A stretch of 13,955 bases of DNA from the NCBI GenBank assembly GCA_002779425.1, contig PEWP01000052.1, forward strand, positions 1 to 13,955, written 5' to 3'. Source of the stretch: a bacterium (Candidatus Gribaldobacteria) CG07_land_8_20_14_0_80_33_18. GTDB taxonomy: Bacteria; Patescibacteriota; Minisyncoccia; Minisyncoccales; CG1-02-41-26. Under the pieces are notes generated by a model. The model was not told the origin of the DNA and did no database searches. It was given only the letters and a program-made list of their open reading frames with translations. Of the stretch, positions 6,957 through 12,727 are shown in pieces (positions within the stretch are counted from its first letter, which is position 1; each line of letters opens with the position of its first letter). The position numbers were made by a program, and so were the translations under genes.

Positions 6957-7965
6957 TATTAGCTGGGGAACAATTTTAAAAATTTTAATTGCAGTAATTA
7001 GCATTTATATACTTTATTTAATCAGAGATATTCTTATCTGGTTTATTTTTGCTTTGGTTATTGCGGTTTTATTCAATAGTTTAATTGATTTTTTAGAAAG
7101 AAAAAGAATTCCTCGATTAGTAAGTTGTTTAGTTTTATATTCTGGCATCTTCGCTCTTTTAGGTTTTTTCGTTTATCAAACCGCGCCTATTTTTCTTTCG
7201 GAAATAAAAGATTTCTCCCAAAATCTTCCCCAATATCTCCAAAAAATCTCTCCTTTATTTGAGAAATTTGGAATAGAAACTTTTAAAAGCACTCAAACCC
7301 TCCTTGAAACTTTGGAAAATAATTTTGAAAGAGCCGGTAAAAATATTTTAAATGCCTTATCTTTTGTTTTCGGCAGTATTGGAGCAGCTTTTTTGGTTAC
7401 TTCTTTAGCTTTTTTTATCTCTTTGGAGAAAAATTTCGGCGAGAGAGTTTTAGAAATTTTTTCTCCGCTGAAATACAAAAATTATTTTTTAAATCTTTGG
7501 CACAGGTCAAAAGAAAAAGTTACTGGTTGGTTTATTAGCAGAATTATTGGGATTATTTTTGTTGGAATTGTTACTTTTATTATTTTAAAAATTCTTAATA
7601 TTAAATATGTTTTTGCTTTAAGTTTAATGGCAGGAATTTTGGATTTTATTCCTATTATTGGGCCAATTATTGCCGGTATAATAATTACTTTATTTGCGGC
7701 GATGAATAATTTAGGTCAAGCAGTTTTTGTTTTAATCGCTTTTATAATTATTCAACAAATAGAAAATAATCTTCTACTTCCTATTATTTCTGAGAAATTT
7801 ACCGGTCTGCCGGCTGTTTTAGTTTTGGTTGGCTTGGCAATCGGCGGCAAATTATGGGGAATTTTAGGGGCAATTTTATTTATTCCTGTAGTGGGAGTCA
7901 TTTTTGAAGTTCTAAAAGATTATTTAATAAAAAGAAAAAGAGAGAGAACTCAAGAAATTTTCTAA
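6934..7965 (+). CDS. AI-2E family transporter (UPF0118/DUF20 permease)
   Basis: This is a 343-residue integral membrane protein with about seven to eight hydrophobic helices: two near the N-terminus (about residues 14-48), one at 62-82, one at 143-163, and a cluster from 199 to about 330. The soluble segment between helices three and four (about 85-140) is typical for the family. Recognisable motifs are FIPIIGPIIAGI and QQIENNLLLPII, which match the conserved P-x-x-G-P and QQ-E-N-LLP patterns of AI-2E proteins. The family was named for autoinducer-2 export, but many members act as other permeases or antiporters, so the substrate is unknown here. The ATG lies within the last codons of the M16 gene (23-base overlap), which suggests coupled translation. 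Confidence 0.9.
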   Translation: MNHESTFNISWGTILKILIAVISIYILYLIRDILIWFIFALVIAVLFNSLIDFLERKRIPRLVSCLVLYSGIFALLGFFVYQTAPIFLSEIKDFSQNLPQYLQKISPLFEKFGIETFKSTQTLLETLENNFERAGKNILNALSFVFGSIGAAFLVTSLAFFISLEKNFGERVLEIFSPLKYKNYFLNLWHRSKEKVTGWFISRIIGIIFVGIVTFIILKILNIKYVFALSLMAGILDFIPIIGPIIAGIIITLFAAMNNLGQAVFVLIAFIIIQQIENNLLLPIISEKFTGLPAVLVLVGLAIGGKLWGILGAILFIPVVGVIFEVLKDYLIKRKRERTQEIF

Positions 7966-7970
7966 ATTCT

Positions 7971-9419
7971 ATGAAAAAATTCTATCTTTCTACAGCCCTC
8001 CCCTATGTTAATGAGAGTCCACACGCAGGTTTTGCTCTAGAAATAATTCAAGCCGATGTCATGGCTCGATATCATCGTCTTTTGGGCGAGGATGTTTTCT
8101 TTTTGACCGGGACAGATGAAAATAGTTTAAAAAATGTTCAGGCGGCTCGTAAGGAAGGAATTCCAGTTAAAAAATTAGTAGACCGTAATGCTAAGAAATT
8201 TTATGAATTAAAAAAAGCTTTAAATTTATCTTTTGATGATTTTATTAGAACTACAGAGAAGCGACATATTAAGGGGGCGCAGAAATTATGGCTGGCTTGT
8301 AAAAAAGATATTTTTAAAAAGAAATATAAAGGACTTTATTGCGTAGGATGTGAAGAATTTTATAAAGAAAGTGAATTAGTAAATGGGCTTTGCCCCGAAC
8401 ATAAAACGAGACCAGACTTGGTAGAAGAAGAAAACTATTTTTTTAAACTTTCAAAATATCAAAATCAATTGAAGAAAATAATTGAAAAAGATGAAATCAA
8501 AATTATTCCCCAAAGTCGTAAAAATGAAGTTTTAAGCTTTATTAATTCTGGGTTAGAGGACATTTGTATTTCTCGTTCGGCTGAACGTGGCCGAGGATGG
8601 GGGATTCCTGTACCGGAAGACCCAAGCCAAATTTTATGGACTTGGTACGACGCTCTTAGTAATTATATTAATGCGGTTGGCTATTCTGACAATCCAAAAC
8701 AATTTAAAAAATGGTGGCCAGCTTATTTACATATAATCGGTAAAGGAATTTTAAGATTTCATGCTGTTTATTGGCCGGCCATTTTACTTTCAGCCGAACT
8801 TTCTTTACCAAAAACAATATTTGTCCATGGCTATTTAACTTCTGCTGGTCAAAAGATGTCAAAATCATTAGGAAATATTATTGACCCATTTGAATTAGTT
8901 AAAAAATATGGAACCGAGCCGGTTCGTTATTTTCTTTTAAGAGAAATTCCTCCGACCGAAGATGGTGATTTTACTTATGAGAAATTTGAACAGAGATATA
9001 ATGCTGATTTAGCCAGTGGTTTAGGGAATTTGGTGGCGAGAGTAATAGCGATGGCTGAAAAGCTCAAAGCTCAAAACGCAAAACGCAAAACTACAACTCA
9101 AAATTTAAAATTTAAGAAAGAAATTGATAAAACGTGGGAGGAATATAAAAAAGCATTAGAGGAATTTAAATTTAATGAAGCATTAGGTTCAATTTGGAAG
9201 TTAATTAGTTTTTGTGACTGCTATATTGATAAAGAGCGACCCTGGGAGTTAAAGAATCAAGAATCAAGAATCAAGAATCAAGAAGTTATTTATAATTTAT
9301 TATTCGTTTTGACAAATATTGCTGAAATGTTAAAACCATTCTTGCCAGAGACAGCAGGGAGAATTTTGAGACAAACAAGAACCACAATAAATAAACCGCT
9401 CTTTCCCAGATTAAAATAA
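7971..9419 (+). CDS. metG: Methionyl-tRNA synthetase
   Basis: The protein (482 residues) is a class I synthetase that charges tRNA-Met. The N-terminal PYVNESPHAGFALEIIQADV is the first half of the Rossmann fold, but the HIGH signature reads H18-A-G-F21 instead of H-x-G-H, and the following TGTDEHG block reads TGTDENS. KMSKS is intact at 295-299. A single zinc knuckle is formed by C124, C127, C141 and H144 (CVGC...CPEH). The length fits the short form without the C-terminal EMAPII-like tRNA-binding domain. Two low-complexity inserts from DNA repeats fall in the helical anticodon-binding region: one starting near K364, and KNQESRIKNQE near the end. The start ATG is 5 bases after the transporter stop and has no clear ribosome binding site. 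Gene tatD follows 18 bases downstream, a pairing common in bacteria. Confidence 0.95.
   Translation: MKKFYLSTALPYVNESPHAGFALEIIQADVMARYHRLLGEDVFFLTGTDENSLKNVQAARKEGIPVKKLVDRNAKKFYELKKALNLSFDDFIRTTEKRHIKGAQKLWLACKKDIFKKKYKGLYCVGCEEFYKESELVNGLCPEHKTRPDLVEEENYFFKLSKYQNQLKKIIEKDEIKIIPQSRKNEVLSFINSGLEDICISRSAERGRGWGIPVPEDPSQILWTWYDALSNYINAVGYSDNPKQFKKWWPAYLHIIGKGILRFHAVYWPAILLSAELSLPKTIFVHGYLTSAGQKMSKSLGNIIDPFELVKKYGTEPVRYFLLREIPPTEDGDFTYEKFEQRYNADLASGLGNLVARVIAMAEKLKAQNAKRKTTTQNLKFKKEIDKTWEEYKKALEEFKFNEALGSIWKLISFCDCYIDKERPWELKNQESRIKNQEVIYNLLFVLTNIAEMLKPFLPETAGRILRQTRTTINKPLFPRLK
9060..9113. repeat. Short-period repeat insert in metG
   Basis: The stretch contains staggered repeats of AAAGCTC, then two copies of AAAACGC, and an AT-rich tail (AAAATTTAAAATTT). 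It is translated in frame as KLKAQNAKRKTTTQNLKF, a low-complexity basic segment in a part of MetRS that normally varies. It looks like an inserted repeat that kept the reading frame. Confidence 0.55.
9252..9284. repeat. Tandem 7-base repeat (AAGAATC)4 in metG
   Basis: Four exact copies of AAGAATC (9252-9258, 9259-9265, 9266-9272, 9273-9279) are followed by a partial AAGAA. Seven is not a multiple of three, so three units (21 bases) make one seven-residue peptide period, KNQESRI. Gain or loss of a single unit would shift the frame near the C-terminus, while three units would keep it. Confidence 0.9.
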
Positions 9420-9424
9420 AAAGA

Positions 9425-9430
9425 TATAAT
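9425..9430 (+). promoter_or_regulatory. Candidate -10 box TATAAT before tatD
   Basis: A perfect TATAAT ends 7 bases before the tatD ATG at 9438, so a transcript started at the usual distance would begin on or beside the A of the start codon, making a leaderless mRNA. At the matching -35 spacing the sequence is only TTTCCC, which is weak. No Shine-Dalgarno is possible between the box and the ATG other than AAGAG. Confidence 0.4.
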
Positions 9431-9437
9431 AAGAGCA

Positions 9438-10211
9438 ATGTTGATTGATACTCACGCGCACCTTAATTTAAAGGCTTTTAAGGAAGATTGGGAAAAAATA
9501 GCAAAAAGAGCTTTAGAGAATAAAGTTTTTTTAATTAATGTAGGAACTAATTATAAAAATTCAGAGAAAGCAGTAGAAATTGCCAAAAAATTTAAAGAAG
9601 GGGTATATGCGGCTATTGGTTTTCACCCCACGAATATTGATTCAAAAAGAGAATTTGATTATGAAAAATTTGAAAAATTAGCCCGTTCGGCAAGCTCAGG
9701 GCAAGCAAAATCAAAAGTAGTAGCGATAGGGGAAATTGGCTTAGATTATTTGGACAAAAAATTTAAAGAAAAACAGAAAGAGATTTTTTTAAAACAACTA
9801 AAATTAGGAAAAGAATTAAATTTACCGATTATTTTTCATTGTCGCAAAGCTCACGAGGACCTTATAGATATTCTAAAAATCAACCCCGCCTTGGCGGGGA
9901 GAGGCGTGATTCATTGTTTTACAGGGAATTGGAATCAGGCGAAAGAATATTTAGAAATGGGATTTTACTTGGGTTTTAACGGAATAATTTTCAAGTTAAA
10001 TTTAGATGAAATAATCAAAAAAACACCCTTGGATAAAATCTTAATTGAAACAGATTGTCCTTTTTTGACTCCCCCAAATTTTCCGGGAAAAAGGAATAAT
10101 CCCTTAGCAGTAAAATTGGTAGCAGAAAAAATTGCTGAAATTAAAAATTTGAATTATGAAGAGATAGTGAAAGCTACTACAGAAAATGCTAAAAAATTGT
10201 TCAATTTTTGA
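9438..10211 (+). CDS. tatD: TatD-family metal-dependent hydrolase / DNase
   Basis: This 257-residue TIM-barrel protein carries the full metal-site set of the TatD family: H6 and H8 in DTHAHLN, E99 in GEIGLDY, H134 in IIFHCRKAHEDL, H159 in VIHCFTGNW, and D206 in IETDCPFLTP. Family members are two-metal deoxyribonucleases or 3'-to-5' exonucleases linked to DNA repair and turnover. The length is typical. Two GC-rich inserts are read in frame: ARSASSGQAKS near residues 81-91, and NPALAGRG near 149-156, encoded by the palindrome at 9884-9899. Both fall in loops and leave the catalytic residues intact. It follows metG by 18 bases, an order also seen in Firmicutes, and may have its own promoter. Confidence 0.92.
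   Translation: MLIDTHAHLNLKAFKEDWEKIAKRALENKVFLINVGTNYKNSEKAVEIAKKFKEGVYAAIGFHPTNIDSKREFDYEKFEKLARSASSGQAKSKVVAIGEIGLDYLDKKFKEKQKEIFLKQLKLGKELNLPIIFHCRKAHEDLIDILKINPALAGRGVIHCFTGNWNQAKEYLEMGFYLGFNGIIFKLNLDEIIKKTPLDKILIETDCPFLTPPNFPGKRNNPLAVKLVAEKIAEIKNLNYEEIVKATTENAKKLFNF
9681..9706. repeat. GC-rich insert with GGCAAGC direct repeat in tatD
   Basis: The GC-rich stretch from GCCCGTTC contains GGCAAGC twice (9689-9695 and 9700-9706) and a GCCC/GGGC pair. It is translated as ARSASSGQA, an unusual peptide in a Lys/Ile-rich protein. It looks like one of the coding interspersed repeats of this genome, although the palindrome is weaker than in the other copies. Confidence 0.45.
9884..9899. repeat. 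Perfect GC palindrome in tatD
   Basis: CCCCGCC (9884-9890), a 2-base TT loop, and GGCGGGG (9893-9899) form a perfect 7-bp stem inside the gene. It is translated as part of NPALAGRG, in the loop before the H159 strand. Confidence 0.75.
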
Positions 10212-10221
10212 ATAAAAATAT

Positions 10222-10236
10222 AGCGTAGCGAAGCGT
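10222..10236. repeat. Three tandem AGCGW units between tatD and leuS
   Basis: AGCGT, AGCGA and AGCGT occur in tandem in the 32-base gap between tatD and leuS, surrounded by AT-rich sequence. Function is unknown; it could be a remnant of a repeat element or just chance. Confidence 0.45.
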
Positions 10237-10243
10237 TTAATTT

Positions 10244-12724
10244 ATGAATAATTACGACCCAAAAGAAATAGAGCCAAAGTGGCAAAAATATTGGGAGAAA
10301 AATAATTTTTATCAGGCAAAAGATCCTGAAAAGGCAGTAGGGAAAAAACTTTATATCTTAGTAGAGTTTCCTTATCCTTCAGGAGAAGGGCTTCATGTTG
10401 GTCATTGCCGGAGTTATGTGGCCTTAGATGTAATCAGTCGTAAAAAAAGAATGGAAGAATATAATGTAATGTTTCCAATGGGTTGGGATGCTTTTGGTTT
10501 GCCTACGGAAAATTATGCTATAAAAACAGGCATTCATCCTGAAATTGTTACTAAAAGAAATACAGTTTTTTTCAAAAAACAACTGAAAAGATTAGGACTT
10601 TCTTTCGATTGGTCACGAGAGATTAATACTACCGACCAAAACTATTATAAATGGACCCAATGGATATTTTTACAACTTTTTAAAAATGATTTGGCTTATC
10701 AAGCTGAAATTCCTATTAATTGGTGTCCATCTTGTAAAGTTGGTTTAGCTAACGAGGAAGTAGTGGGTGGTAACTGTGAACGTTGCGGAACAAAAGTGGG
10801 CAAAAAATTATTAAAACAATGGATGCTTAAAATTACTGCTTATGCTGATAGATTAATAGATGATTTAGAAAAAGTGGATTATCCCAAAAGAGTAAAAATT
10901 CAACAGATAAATTGGATTGGAAAAAGTTATGGCACCGAGATTAATTTTAAAATTGTCGGCTTAAATGAAACAATTAAAGTTTTTACTACTAGACCCGATA
11001 CTATTTTCGGAGTTACAGCCGTTGTCTTGGCTCCGGAAAATCCTTTAGTAGAAAAAATAATAAAAAAAGAATATGAAGCAGAAGTAAAAAAATATATTAA
11101 AGATGCTAAAAAGAAAAGTGATTTTGAAAGAGAAAAATTAGAAAAAGAAAAAACAGGCGTCTTTACTGGTTTTTACTGCATTAATCCCATAAATAATGAA
11201 AAAGTACCAATTTGGGTTGGAGATTATGTAGTAGCAAGTTATGGAGGCGGAGCAGTGATGGTTGTGCCCGCCCATGACTATCGGGATTATGATTTTGCCA
11301 TAAAATACAACCTGCCCGTTCGGCAGGTTGTATCGCCGATTGACGCTGATAAAAAGGCTGATTTAGGCGGATTAAAAGAGGCCTTTGTTGATTACGGAAT
11401 TCTAATTAATTCCGGTCAATTTAATGGTTTATCTTCTAAAGAAGCAATTGAAAAAATTACTGGATATTTAGAAAAAATTAAATGCGGGAAGAAAACAGTC
11501 CAGTATAAACTTCGCGATTGGGTTTTTTCTCGTCAGCATTATTGGGGAGAACCAATCCCGATTATTCATTGTCAAAAATGTGGTGTGGTGCCGGTTCCGG
11601 AAGAAGATTTGCCAGTTGAGCTTCCTTATATTGAAAAATACCAACCGACCGGAACAGGGGAATCTCCTTTAGCCGCGATTTCTAATTGGGTAAATACCAA
11701 GTGTCCAAAATGTAACGGTTCGGCAAGAAAAGAAACCGACACTATGCCAAACTGGGCAGGTTCTAATTGGTATTTTTTACGCTATTGTGACCCTAAAAAT
11801 AATAAAAAATTAGCTGAGGGTAAATTGCTTGAATATTGGATGCCAGTAGATTGGTACAATGGCGGGATGGAACACACCACTTTACATCTTTTATATTCTC
11901 GTTTTATTTATAAATTTTTATGGGATATAGGAGCAATGCCAAAAATCATTGGTTCAGAACCATATAAAAAACGAACTTGTCACGGAATGGTTTTAGGAGA
12001 AGGAGGGATTAAAATGTCTAAATCGCGAGGCAACGTGATTAATCCTGACGAAATTATAAACAAATACGGCGCCGATACCCTGCGAGTTTATGAAATGTTT
12101 ATGGGGCCTTTTTCTGAGGCAATTAGTTGGGATATGAAAGGAGTAAAAGGGGTGAGGCGGTTTTTAGAGAAAATTTGGAAACTCGCAAGCTTGCCTGAGG
12201 GCCGGGAACTAAGAAGCTTGCCCGTTGGCCGGGAATTAGGGAGTTTGCCTGCGGGCAAAGAAAATTTAGAAATAAAAAAACTTTTAAATAAAACGATAAA
12301 AAAAGTATCAGAAGACATTGAAAATATGAAGTTTAATACCGCTGTTAGTTCTTTAATGGAATTTGTAAATGCCTGGCAAAAAAGCGAAGGAGGACTAGCG
12401 CAGGAAGATTTTAAAAATTTCCTAAAAATTCTTTCGCCTTTTGCCCCCCATTTGGCAGAAGAGTTATATCATAAAAACGCAAAATCAATTTTTGAGGAAA
12501 AATGGCCAAAATATGATATTGAATTAGCAAAAGAAGAAAAAATTATTTTAATAGTTCAGATTAACGGTAAAATTCGTGATAAAATAGAAATAGAAAAAGG
12601 AATTTCTCAAGAAAAAGTAAAAGAAATAGTATTAGAACGAGAAAAAGTTAAAAAATGGATTGGTGAAAAAGAAATTAAAAAAATAATCTTTGTTCCGGAT
12701 AAATTAATTAACTTCGTTATTTGA
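10244..12724 (+). CDS. leuS: Leucyl-tRNA synthetase
   Basis: This 826-residue class I synthetase charges tRNA-Leu and edits mischarged products. The Rossmann signatures are intact: H51-V-G-H54 and K590-M-S-K-S594. The CP1 editing domain has the threonine-rich TTRPDTIFG and the PAHDYRDYDFA block with both aspartates. Zinc-knuckle cysteines are visible in NWCPSC...CERCG, and a second set in HCQKCG...CPKC before the catalytic domain resumes. The C-terminus ends with the usual small domain (VQINGKIRDKIEI). An unusual run of three nine-residue repeats (about 649-675) lies between the catalytic core and the anticodon-binding domain, encoded by 27-base tandem repeats. A perfect 11-bp palindrome underlies YNLPVRQVV in the editing domain. 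It begins 32 bases after tatD, and iorA starts 3 bases after its TGA stop. Confidence 0.97.
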   Translation: MNNYDPKEIEPKWQKYWEKNNFYQAKDPEKAVGKKLYILVEFPYPSGEGLHVGHCRSYVALDVISRKKRMEEYNVMFPMGWDAFGLPTENYAIKTGIHPEIVTKRNTVFFKKQLKRLGLSFDWSREINTTDQNYYKWTQWIFLQLFKNDLAYQAEIPINWCPSCKVGLANEEVVGGNCERCGTKVGKKLLKQWMLKITAYADRLIDDLEKVDYPKRVKIQQINWIGKSYGTEINFKIVGLNETIKVFTTRPDTIFGVTAVVLAPENPLVEKIIKKEYEAEVKKYIKDAKKKSDFEREKLEKEKTGVFTGFYCINPINNEKVPIWVGDYVVASYGGGAVMVVPAHDYRDYDFAIKYNLPVRQVVSPIDADKKADLGGLKEAFVDYGILINSGQFNGLSSKEAIEKITGYLEKIKCGKKTVQYKLRDWVFSRQHYWGEPIPIIHCQKCGVVPVPEEDLPVELPYIEKYQPTGTGESPLAAISNWVNTKCPKCNGSARKETDTMPNWAGSNWYFLRYCDPKNNKKLAEGKLLEYWMPVDWYNGGMEHTTLHLLYSRFIYKFLWDIGAMPKIIGSEPYKKRTCHGMVLGEGGIKMSKSRGNVINPDEIINKYGADTLRVYEMFMGPFSEAISWDMKGVKGVRRFLEKIWKLASLPEGRELRSLPVGRELGSLPAGKENLEIKKLLNKTIKKVSEDIENMKFNTAVSSLMEFVNAWQKSEGGLAQEDFKNFLKILSPFAPHLAEELYHKNAKSIFEEKWPKYDIELAKEEKIILIVQINGKIRDKIEIEKGISQEKVKEIVLEREKVKKWIGEKEIKKIIFVPDKLINFVI
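11306..11332. repeat. Perfect 11-bp stem palindrome in leuS
   Basis: TACAACCTGCC (11306-11316), loop CGTTC, and GGCAGGTTGTA (11322-11332) form a perfect stem. It is translated as YNLPVRQVV after the PAHDYRDYDFA motif, where LeuRS normally has a similar sequence, so here the palindrome seems to replace rather than lengthen the protein. Confidence 0.85.
12188..12268. repeat. Three 27-base tandem repeats in leuS
   Basis: Three in-frame 27-base units (12188-12214, 12215-12241, 12242-12268) encode SLPEGRELR, SLPVGRELG and SLPAGKENL. Each unit has a GCC-4-base-loop-GGC mini-hairpin (loops TGAG, CGTT, TGCG). Units one and two are most alike; the third diverges at its end. They lie between FLEKIWKLA and LEIKKLLNKTIKK, at the junction of the catalytic core and the anticodon-binding helices. 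Confidence 0.88.
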
Positions 12725-12727
12725 TTT

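Noticed and set aside
8574..8587. A palindrome CGTTC-GGCT-GAACG in metG as another inserted element
   Set aside because: The encoded SRSAERGRGWGIPVP region is close to natural MetRS sequence and the stem is only 5 bp, so chance is a sufficient explanation.
9252..9284. A CRISPR-like array
   Set aside because: Seven-base units with no spacers, inside metG.
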